NCBI GenBank assembly: GCA_034769895.1
Contig: CM068373.1
Span: 278,366,658-278,430,657, forward strand
Length of the DNA: 64,000 bases
DNA from: Magicicada septendecula
Taxonomy: Eukaryota > Arthropoda > Insecta > Hemiptera > Cicadidae
Direction of reading: 5' to 3'
A program made the translations under genes and the position numbers. Positions 20,149 through 31,948 of this stretch are shown here, piece by piece (position 1 is the stretch's first letter; each line of letters begins with the position of its first letter). A model generated the notes under the pieces. That model ran no database searches and was not told the origin of the DNA. It was given only the letters and a program-made list of their open reading frames with translations.

Positions 20149-22397
20149 TGTTCCGCTTCATTACGGATTAGGCCGTTGGAAGCGTCAGCTTGAAGTCCTG
20201 AGACTGCTTCGTTTGGTTCTGCTCGATCGTCTGGTTGGGCTTCTGTTACAGGTAGTCTTCGCTGATTATCCAGGCTGGAACTACGTCTGGGCTCGTACTC
20301 TCTGTACCTATTACTTCCCTGACTTCCTTGGAAAGTCTCGTACTCGTAGTATCGGCTCCTTCGTTGAGGCTGGTACCTCCTGTGTCCACTGCCTTCTGCT
20401 CGGATGTAGTTAACATTGGGTCGATATGTCCTGTAATTGCTGTTATTACCTCCATTTGGGTAATTCCGGTTATAATTACCATGATAATTATTATTATTAG
20501 AAAGGTTGGGGTTCCTCTGACCATTTGGAACATAGTTAGTATGATTATTATAATAACCGTTGTTATTTTGTGGACGGTTATTATTATTATTATTATTATT
20601 GTTGTGGTTGTTGTTATTGTTATTGTTATTTATGCGAGGAATATTACTATTATTATTATTATTGTGGTTAAACCTCGGCAAATTATTGTTATTTCTGGGG
20701 TTATAATTATATTCGGCATTATTCCGATTTGCGGGATTATAATTATTATTATTACCCACATTCTGCCGGTTATTATTATTATTCAAATTATTGTTGTTAC
20801 TCCTTGGTTCCGGCTTTTCATATCTCCTGCGACTTTGACGGTAATAGTCTTCGTGCTCATACATTTCTAAAAGCTCGGTCATGGCTTGCACCGTCTTTAT
20901 TTGACTGTTTCGTCTGGCTCTGATAATATCCTCCTCATAGTGGTATGAGAGTTTGCTGACCAGGCATTCTTCCGGTATTCGGGGCTCTAGATGTTTGGCC
21001 ACGCACACCTTTCCTAAAAAGTACGCCGTTAAAGTTTGGTTTCCATACGGGTTGTACTTCCCATGACATATCCCGTCTCTGGCGATATTTTGCGTTGATT
21101 CAGACCAATATTTGGCTTTGAATAGCCTTCTGAATTGTTGATAGTCGGTCACCTCGTCTCTTATTGCCATCCACCAATTGTCTGCTACCTCCTTGAACGA
21201 TTCGTCAAGCACCTCTTTATTCTCCCTCCAGCGATTACCTCTGTGTTTGGTGAAGTATTCTTCTATTCTTGCTAGGAATTCCATTGGTTTGTTTTTATAA
21301 AACCTGAAGTTAATTCCTTCACGATTCTCACTGTTGGGACAACTGGTAATGGTTGTCGGTCGACTATGGAATAGGTCTATATCTGTCTGGTTCTGTCGTA
21401 CCTGACTGTTGATACTGGTCACAGCAGCTTCAATGCCGTCACATTTTTCTGTGAATCGGTCCTGCACTCGCTCCCAGTCTTCCCGTGTTTCCTTTAGTTT
21501 TTCCTCCAATGTCTTCCTAGTCGTTTCTTCAATGTTGTTAACCTTCGTATTTATTTCTGTCCTGATACTCCGTACTTCTCGTTCGGTTTGACTCCATTTT
21601 TCGTCAGCTCTGGTAACCCTTTGTTCGATTACCGTTATTTCCTCTTCTACCTTCTTGCTGATTGTCTCATTGTTTTCAGCTATCTTCTGGCTCAATTCAT
21701 CCTTCAATATTTCCATTCTTCCGTCTAACCGGTTCATGTTCTCCTGGTTCGTCTCCTTCAATTCTTCTCTCAATTGCTGACTATTGCTTTCCATTTTCTG
21801 ATTTGTTTCTTCCATCCTCTTGTTGGTTTCTTCCAGTTTTTGGCTTATCTGGGTTAATTCCTCTTTCGACTGTTTATTGTCAGTCTTTATTTCCTCCATT
21901 TTCTCCTCGATCTTCTGAATATTTTCCTCCATTAATAATTTATTTTCGTTTTTTAATTCGTCCATTTTCTCCTCCATCTTCTTACTATTCTCCTCCATCT
22001 TCTTACTATTCTCCTCCATCTTCTCCTCCATCTTCTTACTGGTATTTCCAATTTTATTACTTAATTCCTCCTTCAATCGTTGGTTATCATTTTCCAGCTT
22101 CTTACTGTTGTCTTCCATCTTCTCCTCCATCTTCTTACTATTTTCCTCCATCTTATTACCCAACTCTTCCTTTGTCGTTTTAAATTCTTTGAGTAACATC
22201 TCCATCATTTGATCAAATTTTGTATCTTCCTTTGCGGTGGATTTCTCCGGCTGTTCCTTCTGTGGTGCCGGCTTATTTGGTTCTGCTGGCGGTAACATTG
22301 ACTCCACATCTTCCACTGGTGTCGCCTCTTTATCTTCCAGTTCTACCTCCTGCTCGGCCTCCATAGCCCTTTTCCTTGATGTAGCTCTCCTGTGCAT
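20127..22397 (-). CDS. gag: E1 Gag: coiled coil, gag core, Asn-rich basic tail
   Basis: 756 residues from the first ATG at 22397. Residues about 60-330 are a highly charged heptad-type region rich in E, K and M (repeats of KKMEEKMEEN), predicted to be a long coiled coil. Residues about 370-530 carry a retrotransposon gag core (EFLARIEEYF, then WW, then FKAKYWSE, then LSYHYEEDI). Residues about 540-690 are Asn-dominated with interspersed R and Y, ending in RGD-poor basic RRYQPQRRSRYYEYE. No CCHC zinc knuckle is present; the Asn/Arg tail may bind RNA instead. Gag forms the particle that packages element RNA. The C-terminus overlaps pol in the -1 frame. The frame is intact, in line with the near-identical LTRs. 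Confidence 0.9.
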   Translation of the reverse strand: MHRRATSRKRAMEAEQEVELEDKEATPVEDVESMLPPAEPNKPAPQKEQPEKSTAKEDTKFDQMMEMLLKEFKTTKEELGNKMEENSKKMEEKMEDNSKKLENDNQRLKEELSNKIGNTSKKMEEKMEENSKKMEENSKKMEEKMDELKNENKLLMEENIQKIEEKMEEIKTDNKQSKEELTQISQKLEETNKRMEETNQKMESNSQQLREELKETNQENMNRLDGRMEILKDELSQKIAENNETISKKVEEEITVIEQRVTRADEKWSQTEREVRSIRTEINTKVNNIEETTRKTLEEKLKETREDWERVQDRFTEKCDGIEAAVTSINSQVRQNQTDIDLFHSRPTTITSCPNSENREGINFRFYKNKPMEFLARIEEYFTKHRGNRWRENKEVLDESFKEVADNWWMAIRDEVTDYQQFRRLFKAKYWSESTQNIARDGICHGKYNPYGNQTLTAYFLGKVCVAKHLEPRIPEECLVSKLSYHYEEDIIRARRNSQIKTVQAMTELLEMYEHEDYYRQSRRRYEKPEPRSNNNNLNNNNNRQNVGNNNNYNPANRNNAEYNYNPRNNNNLPRFNHNNNNNSNIPRINNNNNNNNHNNNNNNNNNRPQNNNGYYNNHTNYVPNGQRNPNLSNNNNYHGNYNRNYPNGGNNSNYRTYRPNVNYIRAEGSGHRRYQPQRRSRYYEYETFQGSQGSNRYREYEPRRSSSLDNQRRLPVTEAQPDDRAEPNEAVSGLQADASNGLIRNEAEHLNERRQ

Positions 22398-22490
22398 CTC
22401 GCTCCCTCTTCCGACCTGTTGACCGTTGCCAAGCTAAAAATAGGAAATTGGACACTCGTCCTTGTTTTATAACACTATTACCTCCTATTT

Positions 22491-22757
22491 AGAGCCCCTT
22501 AAGTTGGACGCCAATTTGTATATATTAATATATACAAATTACAAATATAATATAAGAATAAAAATATAATTGAAATGATATAATTGATGAACGTTTTAAT
22601 AAGCTCCACGTTGGAAACGCCAATTTGTAATATAATAATATTACAAATAAAAATAAGAATAAAAATAATTGAAATATATATGTAGATATGTGTGTAGATT
22701 TTGTGATAACAAGGGTATTGTGCTCTTCTTTTAGCCCCACTAGTTAGGCTAGTCAAT
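22491..22757 (-). promoter_or_regulatory. E1 primer-binding site and two duplicated copies
   Basis: On the element strand three primer-site-like motifs occur in order. The first, TTGACTAGCCTAACTAGTGG (22733-22756), lies inside the LTR. The second, TTGGCGTTTCCAACGTGGAG, lies right at the LTR end (22603-22625). The third, TTGGCGTCCAACTTAAGGGG (22491-22515), lies downstream. Each is preceded by ACAAATTG-type LTR-end sequence. The middle one is the likely primer site. They resemble the complement of a tRNA-Lys 3' end (TGGCGCCCAACGTGGGGC). Confidence 0.75.
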
Positions 22758-25700
22758 TTGTAATATAATTTCAAGTGTAATAATAAATAAAAGATAAAGA
22801 TATTGATGATAAGAATATGTTATAATTAGGTGTGTTTGATTGATAAATAATAAATACGTCAAACTTTAAAAATTGTGCAAATATTTTTTCTTGTTCTTGT
22901 ATCGAGTTTGATTGAATGATTTAATTAAATTAATTAATAATTAATTAATTAATTGAGTTTGTAATTTCCTTCTATATCTATTCTCTCAATGTGAGTTATG
23001 TTTTTGCTTAATAAAAAATAATAATAACATTAATGGTAGAAATAAAAACAATGCTGGTAACTGAATAATGATTTGCGTTTATTCATTCAAAATTGTGCGC
23101 CAGTCAAACTGCGCATGTCCCAGGCACTGGCTAGTATTCGCCACAGTCGGCAGTGAGAAAAATCAACAAATATATTTTTTACAAGTTTAAATTTGTGGTT
23201 CTTTTAACGAGTCGAAATGGTCAGAGGGCAAGGAACAAGGTACATTTAACAGGTATTCTTAAACTAAATGTTAATATCTGAAATAGAACAGAATTATTAT
23301 TACAATTGTCAATTAGAAAAAAATTATTTAAATTGCGAACCAAGTCGAAGAAATGACGTCACTCCCCTCCAGGAAGCACTGCACCGTCTATGTGAGAAAT
23401 TCAGCAATGGCCGCCGTCTACTCGATTTTAACTGCGATGCTGTTGGAATTGAAAGATCTTCTCCCACAGAAATAAAACGATGTTCCCTTTTTCTGCGAAG
23501 TGGTGTTGGTCCAAAATATAGTGTGGAGTGTTCCCTCGTCGTCTGCAATGTCGAATTCTGGATGGATTTCTTGTGTAGTGTGGTATTCAATTATGTGTGT
23601 TGGTTTTCTGTGAATTCGGTCTAAAAATTGTTCAAAATGGCTGTCGATTTCTGGTGTTGAGTTTTATGGTGTTATACTGTGTTTTTGGAAATTTGTGAAG
23701 TGTTAGACATTGATAGATAAGGTTATTTCACTTGTTAGTTCATCTCCGTTACACGCCACATAACCACACTTGGTTTTAATACAAATTATTTTGGTTTCAG
23801 TACTCCACTAACATATTTTCAACTATTCAGCTTTGCGATTAACAATAGACTAATAGACGCAACGTCGTCGTTTTAGGGCAATTTGTGGTATGTCTTTTTC
23901 CTCTTCATATTGTTTAACTATAAAAATATCTGTCTAAGACTTGTTTCACTATCTAACTATACATAACAAGTTTTCTTATTTTTTACTGTATTTCAAATAT
24001 TTCTTAATTTTACATGAATCTAACTATTCAGTAATATTGATTATTTAATTTTACATCTTTTGATATATAGCTGAGTTTGTTTCAAGCTCATTTAAGCCCA
24101 AAAATTACAATTTTACATAATGATTGTATGTCTCATATTTTGTACAAATTCAGTGTTTTAAAGGTTTTTATTTGTTTTTTCGGTATAATATTACTATGGA
24201 ATATACTTAATAACTCCGCAATTACTTTGTTGTTAATAATTTGGTTGTTAAAACATTTCAATATTGATTAATTTGCTGTTTAGTCTGATTTCATTACTAT
24301 CATAGGCTTATTATTGACTGTTTCCAAAAGAAGTTAATTTCCTTTCTTTTGTCATTCTATTCGCTATTAACTGTATCTGTATTAATTATATTTTCAATTT
24401 CTGTATTGTATGTATTGAATTCTATTCCTATTACATAGATTAATTCTTTGATAGATAATTTGTTGGTTTATAGGCCAATCTGTGTTTACTAACATAGTGT
24501 CTTGGTTGGTCTGTTTGTACATTATACATGGTTTACTGATTTGAATAAAATTATTACATTTTTGTGTCCTACTTGCCTCTCTGACTTACACAATGGAAAA
24601 TTAAATGACATGATTTTACAATACAATAGAATATCTTGTATCTATTAAACTTTCTTTATACTAATAACATCATTGAACCATAACATGAACATCTTATGGC
24701 TAATTTTCTTTATATCACCTAATTTTAACAAAAAACATTTTATCCCTATTATTTTTAACTGTATCATCAAATGATAACAAAATAGCTTATCCTAGACATA
24801 ATTTAATTAGAAAAAATAAAAAACTCCGATTACTAGTAATACTGTCAGTCACTAACTGTCTTGTGTATTTATGTTTCTTTTGAAAACACTTTAACTGTGA
24901 TCAAAAAACATCTTGTATCTATTGACACCTTACATCTAAAACATTATCTAATTAACAATAAATAACAAACATCTTATTATTAGTTATACCCTCAGTTATG
25001 AACTGTCCTTTGGTATTTTTGTCCTTCTCACAATTCACTTAACTGTAATTAAAGAAAACATTTTATAGGTAATAGTTTTTCTTATATCTAATTTAAAAAA
25101 ACTCTTATTACTGGTAATGTTGTCAGTCCTTAGACTGTCTTTGATTCCAATGGTTTTACTGGTATTATTCTACACTCATGGTAGTCTTTTTATAATATTT
25201 ACACTTCATTGAAGATTTTTTCATAGATTTTTTAGCTATGTTTCTCACTATACTCACTGTAGTTTCTTATTTTTGTTATCTCACTTCACTTTATTGGATT
25301 CTACACTATGGTAGTCTTTTCAGTGAGTTCTACACTATGGTAGTCTCTTTTGATATATTTTTTAACATATTACTCTTATAACTAATATACAATTTGTGTT
25401 TTCTAGGATTGTATCTTGTAACTTGTTTGGGTTTACATATATCGGTTTCAATTTTGTCTCATGGTATTTATTATATGACTAACATTTTGTTTTGGCATAT
25501 CTCTTCCGGTTTCTGGTCTCTTTGTTGGAATCTTGATATGTTTCGTCCCTTCTTCAAATATCACATTAGTAGTTTCCTTATTAAAATGGTTTCATGACAG
25601 ATTATTTCCTTTTTTATGGTCCTTCCCTTTCTGTACTGCTTCCCCAATCTACTGGGTATACTGCTGCTTTAACTGGTTTTTACATAGTAGGTTATTTTAA

Positions 25701-25871
25701 TTAATGGTTTTCTTTATTATTTTCCATTTTTATTAACATTTTATAGACTTAATTATACAGTTTCTAGTGTAATCCTTAAACAATTTATTCCTCTCACTCA
25801 CTATGGAACTTTTTCTTTTATTTATGTTGCATTAATTCAAATGTTTAGTGTGATAATTTTGTTATGTTACA
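22626..25871 (-). repeat. E1 5' LTR (3246 bp)
   Basis: Direct-repeat partner of 11728-14975. CRE-like TGACGTCA is at 23354-23361 and ATGGCCGCC at 23407-23415. As the upstream LTR on the element strand it should hold the active promoter; I could not place a confident TATA box or start. Confidence 0.93.
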
Positions 25872-26359
25872 ATATATATCTTAGTATCTGAACGAAGTGT
25901 TATTATTTCATAACAATCCTGAGATCTTCTGCTCTGGCGCCCAAGCAAATAATCAATAATAAAAATTGAGTGGAAGTATTCAATAATAAATATAGCTAAA
26001 TATAATTTGTACTACAATAAATCAATGTAATTAACGAGCAGTTATATTTAGCTGACCAATACATTGAGCTAGTCTATAAGAATAACTAATTTTTGGCGCA
26101 TCCAAAACGTGGAGTTGTTAAAATCTTTATATTTGTCGCCACAAACGCGGTGCAGTCTCCAAATAAGTTATATTTTGCGCCCAACGTGGGGCCAAATCTT
26201 TCTATTTGGACGCAACCAACGCGTGGCATAATAACCATACTCTTTTAATTTCTTTATATTTGACGCCCAACGACGCGGAGCTTAAAGTAGAAATTTAAAT
26301 AAGCTCGGCAGAATGAGGTGAGTTAGATAATAAGAAATATAATATAAATTTTAAAATTA
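25872..26359 (+). promoter_or_regulatory. E2 LTR end and array of six primer-site-like motifs
   Basis: After E1 the E2 sequence resumes. TGGCGCCCAA (25935-25944) matches the first ten bases of a tRNA-Lys primer site. Five more degenerate versions follow at about 26092, 26132, 26175, 26204 and 26258. The copy at 26175-26192, TTGCGCCCAACGTGGGGC, differs from the Lys site TGGCGCCCAACGTGGGGC at one base. Units are spaced roughly 33-53 bp and most are preceded by a TATATTT-like word. The leader then runs to the gag start at 26360. Confidence 0.75.
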
Positions 26360-28119
26360 ATGTTAACTCGAAGTCAGACTAGAAAGTTAAGAAATTTTAA
26401 TAGAATTAAAAATAGTGAAATTACAATGGCAAGTAACGGCGATATAAATAATAGTGATGAAGTAGAATTTGACAGTAATAATCAGACGGGGGAAACAGAA
26501 AGAATTGAAGAAGTAACGGAGAACGAAGTCGTATTGGCTCCTTTAGAGGTAAGGGGACGAACTGAAGAAAACACAACAAGTACGATACAACACACAAACC
26601 TAAATATAGACATGGCCACAATACTACAATTAATAAAGGAAAACACAAAAGTAGTACAACAAATAAAGGAACAATTAACAACGGAAAACACAAAAGTAGC
26701 ACAACAGATAACGGAAAAATTAACACAACAAATAACGCGACTGGAGGAGAGCACAAGTACGGAAAATACAAAAGTAACACAACAGATAACGCGACTGGAG
26801 GAGAGCACAAAACAACAATTAGCGGAACACATATCACAGGTAACACAAAAACTAGAAGAAACAATAAACAAACAAAACAACTGACAGAAAGCACCAGGAA
26901 GCTGGAAAAAAGAATTGATGAGGTTAAGGAGAGTATACAAGAAAACAACATCCAGATAAAGAAGGAAGTGGAACAATACGTAACACGACAAGTAAACGAA
27001 CACAGAGAACGGGTAGATCAACAAATCGAAGAGATTAAGCGAGAAAACCAAGAAATATCAACGAAGTTAAGGTCAGAAGCGAAAGAGGTGGTACATGAAG
27101 AAATAGAGACACTCCTTACGCAGGTGCGGGAACGCCTAGAAAGAGGTGAACAAGCGATTAACCAAATCAAGGAGGCAGTCGCACAAGAGATACAAATAAT
27201 AAGCTAATTAACAACAACAACAAACACGAAGAACAACTGAATCGACACCGAGCGGAAGTTAACCGCGAGTTAAATGAGGTAACCATCTTCAATGGTGAAA
27301 GAAGATATGAAGATGCGGTTAGCACTAATAAGCGCAACACCAATACAACGAGGAATCACAGTGGAACACTTAAAAAGCGTGTCGTTCAACGGGGAAGGTG
27401 AGTACCCGATGGAATTTATCAAAGAAATGGAGGAGATAAGAAAAGAATACTATACACATGACGGCATTAACTGGATCGCAAGGCATCTAGAAGGAGAGGC
27501 GGTGATCTAGTGGAAGTTGACACGACATGAAGTGGAAACGTTCCAGGAATTCCAAGAAGCTTTCATAGCAAAGTATTGGAATCAGATGATTCAAGCGGAA
27601 GTACGGGACCGCCTAGAATTCGGAAAATATAGGTACGAGAGTGGTCTCAGCATGGTACAATATATAGAAAGGTGCATCCTACAGAATCGTCAATTGATAC
27701 CACCTATATCAGACCAACATTTAATTAGAAAGCTTGCACGCCATTATCACCACGACATAGCAGTAGCTACGGTGACGAGAGAGGTAAAGAATATCGCCGA
27801 ATTCCAAGTATTGTTAACGGAGTTTTCAGCCATGCGAAAGACAAACAACGAACGCGCTTATAACACCGTTGAACAAAATCAGGTAAAGACAGAACAAAGA
27901 ACGCCCCAACCGCCTGTCTGGCATAATCGGAGAGTTGACAGACAGCCAGACTACCCTAATGATACCGGACGTAACTACGGGCAAAACAAATTTGAGCAGG
28001 GTAGAAGAGAAGTGCCTAGGGGACAGCAAATTCAGGTCAACGCTCTCGCAAGTACAAGCGGAACTCAGGGACAGTCATCGACCCCAAATGTGCAAAGTAC
28101 GAATTCAAAAACTAAATAA
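26360..28119 (+). pseudogene. gag: E2 Gag, broken
   Basis: The first frame (26360-26884, ATG start) is a coiled coil with repeated TQQITRLEEST and QITEKL words. After a frameshift near 26880 the coiled coil continues (26968-27207), and further shifts around 27210-27290 separate it from the gag core. The core (27292-28119) has EYPMEFIKEMEE, then FIAKYWNQ and LARHYHHDI, aligned in order with the E1 gag core. An in-frame TAG at about 27508 splits it where a Trp is expected. No CCHC knuckle is seen, and the tail is only weakly Asn-rich compared with E1. Dead copy. Confidence 0.8.
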
Positions 28120-31100
28120 CTATTACCGTAGAAATAAGATAGATGTAGCAATTAGTTGTAAGGAAATCAGCACCACATTTTTGAATATACGTGATGATTT
28201 ATTAGAAATAGATAAAGAAATGGAACGGACACAAAAATTTAAATGTCCAGAATTAGAAATTCTTCTGAATAATGTACCTGTCATAGCGTTAATTGACACA
28301 GGCAGTCAGATAAATGCGATTTCTGCCGAGTGGTTCAATAAAAATAAACACCGAATGGGAAAACTGGATGTATTAAGACTAACGAATACAGTCGTAAAAG
28401 GGGCCGTGGGTAAGAAGTCGAAGCAAATTACACAACAAGTATTATTAGAAGTAAATTTTGGGGAATTCGTAGTGGATAGTGTGTTTATCATCGTGCCTGA
28501 ATTAATACGTGACTGTATCATGGGAACTGAAATATTACAAGAAGGAGGGTGCATTATAAATTTACAAAATAATCGAATTACTTTTAATAATCAAAGTACA
28601 ACCGGTGATATACCCAAGAGATGGGAGATGCTAGCGATGGAAATACACCAAGAAGCGGAGCCTACTATAGCCATAATCCGGGAGAAACTGGAGGAAGTTA
28701 CTGAAATTAGTAATCAAACTAAAAAGAAGTTAGAAGAGGTGCTATTACGAAACCGTCAGATATTTAGAGAGGAACCAGGCAGGGCAATCCGATATGAGCA
28801 TAGTTTCGTCGTAACAGATAAAACACCGTACTGTATCAAAGGCTGGCCTATTCCTTTGAAATATCAGGAAGCCGTTGATAAGGAAGTGAAGAAAATGGAG
28901 GCATGCGGGGTAATCGAACGCGCGGCCAGCCCGTATATAAACCCTTTGGTAACGGTTATTAAGAAGGATCAATCGATACGGCTATGTCTCGACGCGCGGC
29001 GGATTAATTCAGTTACCGCGTCCCAGATTATGAGGGGGCGGTACCGATTAATGAAGTGTTGGCGAGCTGCGGGGACATAAGTGTGATGAGTAGCATTGAT
29101 TTAACAAGCAGCTTCTAGCAAATGCCACTAGCTGAGGAGTGTCGAAATTTCACAGGATTTCTATATAAAGGGCGATGTTACCGATACACCGTAACACCAT
29201 TTGGCCTCAAGACCAGCCTGGCGAGCCTGACCAGAGGATTGGACAAGGTATTAACGGAAAAGGTAAAACGGTTTACAATAATATACGTCGACGACTGCCT
29301 ATGCGTATCCAGGAGCGAAGAGGAACATATCAGACATCTAAGTTTGCTATTGGAGAATCTGAGACAGGCTAACCTCACTGTGAACATCAAAAATCCCAAT
29401 TTTTCCAGCAAAAGATTGACTACTTAGGCTACGAACTTTCAACAAAGGGTATTAGTGCATCACAAGACAAGGTTGCAGCAATAATGAAGTTTCCTCGACC
29501 GAAGAACGCAAAACAGCTGAAGGGATTTTTAGGTCTGACTAATTTCTATAACACGTTTACCAGCCGATACGCCGAAGCGACTCAACCATTGCTACAGTTG
29601 TTGAAAAAGGGATCAAAATTTAAATGGACAGAGGAATTGTACCAACAGTTTGATAGGGTGAAACAGCTGTTTGTGGAGACCGTCATGCTCAGGCATCCCA
29701 ACCCCAACACAAGGTTTTACTTACAAACGGATGCAAGCAAGTATGCGTTAGGGGGACAATTATACCAGATCGACGAGGACAACCAAATCGGGGTGATTGC
29801 TTTCACTAGTCGTGTCTTCAGGGGAGCGGAATTAAATTACTTTACAACTGAATTAAAATTGTTAAGCGTGGTCCACTGTTTAAAAAAATTTAGGACGTAT
29901 GTGTTGGGATGTCCATTGACGATAATAACAGATAATAAGGCACTGACTTTTATGCAAAAATGCCAGCTATCCAATTCACGCATTACACGATGGATTTTGG
30001 CCATGCAGGAGTACGATTTTGATGTGGTACACTGTAAGGGCAAGGACAACATAGTGGCCGACATACTCAGCAGATGTCCTGAAGACTCACCCAGGAAATG
30101 CCAATGAATCAGGAGGAAGAATTAGAAATTAGCGCAATGGAGATTAAGATCAACCCGACGTTGCGAAAACAACTACAGAATATTTCACAATTACAGAAAG
30201 ATGATGAGAAGCTGAACATAATCTTAATTCAAATACAAAACGATCCACACAGTAAATTGCATAGAATCTATAGATGGCACAACCAGAAACTATACCGACA
30301 GGAGAGGCGAAGATGGAAACTAGTATTAACCAAGGAACTGGGTGAAAGGTTAATTCAAGAGATACATACAGTATACGGACATATTGGCATAAAGAGAACG
30401 TATGAATTAATCAAAGAGGATTTCACGGGGGACCACCTGTACAAATTCACAAAGCGATTGGTTCGAACCTGTGAAGTCTGCCAAAAGTGTAAGGATCACC
30501 ACAGAAAGGGTATTGCTGAGACCAAGCCAATACTGCCAAAATCCAAAGGCGAGTTGATCAGTATGGATTTTTACGGACCACTACCAACATCAACGGGCGG
30601 AGTAAGATATCTATTGATAATTGTAGATAATTTTACAAAATATGTGAAATTATATCCGATGAAGAGGGCAACCACCGCCACAACAGTTAATAAATTGAAA
30701 ACATATATACAAGAATTGGGTAAACCAGAAGCCATACTGACGGACAATGGAGCTCAATTCACCAGCAGGTCATGGGTGAAGAACTTAGCTAACCTGGAAA
30801 TCAAACCGAAGTTTACCGCCATTCGGAACCCATGCACAAATTTGGCAGAAAGGGTAAACCGACAGCTGGGAAATGTGTTTCGTGTATTAGTAGGCGGACA
30901 CCACACGAAGTGGGCAAAATACATTAAATTGGTGGAGAAGACCATAAATGAAACGTACCACGATACCATTGAAATGACGCCACACCAAGCTCAGTGGGGT
31001 CAGAGACCAAGAAGAGTGTGGGAAAAATACATTGACAGAGAATTAATGAAAGAAGAAAGAAAGATGAATCCTAGAGACATATACCAAAAGATAAAAAGGA

Positions 31101-31363
31101 AAGGGGAGAAAAGAGCACAGAAACATAATGCCGAAGGACATCAGATAAAATTTAACGTAGGAGATTTAGTATTAGTTAGGACTAACCCGATCTCTGATCT
31201 AGCTAATAAGATTACAGCCAAATTTAGTGAACTCTTTGAAGGGCCTTACCAAGTCAAAGAATTAAAAGGCAGTGCAACATACGTGGTAGCCGAGGTCAGC
31301 AACCTTGAATCTGTGCGTGGAATCTTCAACGTCAGACAGACGAAGCCATATTACCATGAATGA
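27935..31363 (+). pseudogene. pol: E2 Pol, broken
   Basis: Pieces in order: protease ALIDTGSQINAIS then IMGTEIL (about 28270-28550); start of reverse transcriptase with SIRLCLDARRIN (about 28970); a frameshift near 29040 and a TAG at about 29117; reverse transcriptase catalytic IIYVDDCLCV (about 29280-29310); another shift near 29400; RNase H with LQTDAS and ITDNKA; then integrase (30098-31363) with HHCC finger, MDFYGPLP, LTDNGAQF and AERVNRQLG, which holds the expected D, D, E residues, and FEGPYQVK as GPY/F module. The integrase segment is a clean 421-residue frame. Gag and pol overlap in the +1 (or -2) register, unlike E1; decay may have altered this. Not functional as a whole. Confidence 0.88.
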
Positions 31364-31948
31364 TTCACTATAATAATGGGGAATTTAAAAGATAAAAGTA
31401 TATTAAAATTCCTTGACATGAAATATGTATGTAATTAATTTGACTTGACATGAAAAAAAAATGTATGTATATAACTACTTTAACACGAAAGAATATGTAT
31501 ATAAATAACTTAATATGGATAGAGTTTGTTAAAGTTTGTATGTAATTAACATAACGTAAATATTGTGTATGTAGAGAACATACAAAGAGAATTTTGTGTG
31601 CATGACTAAATGGACAAGAAAACAAAATGTGTAATCTAATATAATATGATAAGAATATAAAGTAACTTAAATTTAAAAGGGACAGTGATTGTTTAAATAG
31701 CATGTCTATATTGTTGACAAGTGACGTTTGTATTATGTTAATTTAGAGTAGAGGGTGCAAATTGTATAGTATAGCGGAGCTAGGGGGAGAAAGTGAAAGT
31801 GACCGCTAAAGAAACTAGTTTGACTGCATTGTACTAAAGTAGGTCGCACAAAATGTAAACAAACCTTTTGACAAACGTTTAATAGAGGCATACAAAATGA
31901 TTTCACAAATTCTATAAAACAATTCTGGAAATCATTTTGGGGGACAAA
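31364..31948 (+). other. E2 3' untranslated region and polypurine tract
   Basis: Non-coding, AT-rich. GGGGGACAAA (31939-31948) abuts the LTR start TGAAACG and is the likely polypurine tract. Confidence 0.65.

Larger units (their letters stand above)
11728..25871 (-). mobile_element. E1: full-length Ty3/gypsy element with 3.25 kb LTRs, TSD ATAT
   Basis: Two LTRs in direct repeat (offset 10896 over most of their length) bracket gag and pol, both on the minus strand. On the element strand each LTR begins TGTAACATAAC and ends TTACA. ATAT occurs immediately outside both ends (11724-11727 and 25872-25875), a 4-bp target duplication. By eye I count only about six substitutions over 3.2 kb between LTRs plus small changes at the very end, so insertion is recent. 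Gag and pol are open throughout. No env-like frame follows pol; instead 1.76 kb of non-coding DNA separates pol from the 3' LTR. The element sits within the 5' region of E2. Confidence 0.95.

Noticed and set aside
20328..20923. Ile/Val- and Tyr-rich frames opposite gag
   Set aside because: Shadows of the Asn codons (AAT/AAC) of the gag tail read on the other strand.
21662..22183. Ser/Pro/Tyr-rich frame opposite gag
   Set aside because: Antisense shadow of the gag coiled-coil repeats.
26421..27051. Hydrophobic Val/Leu-rich minus-strand frames
   Set aside because: Shadows of the E2 gag coiled coil.
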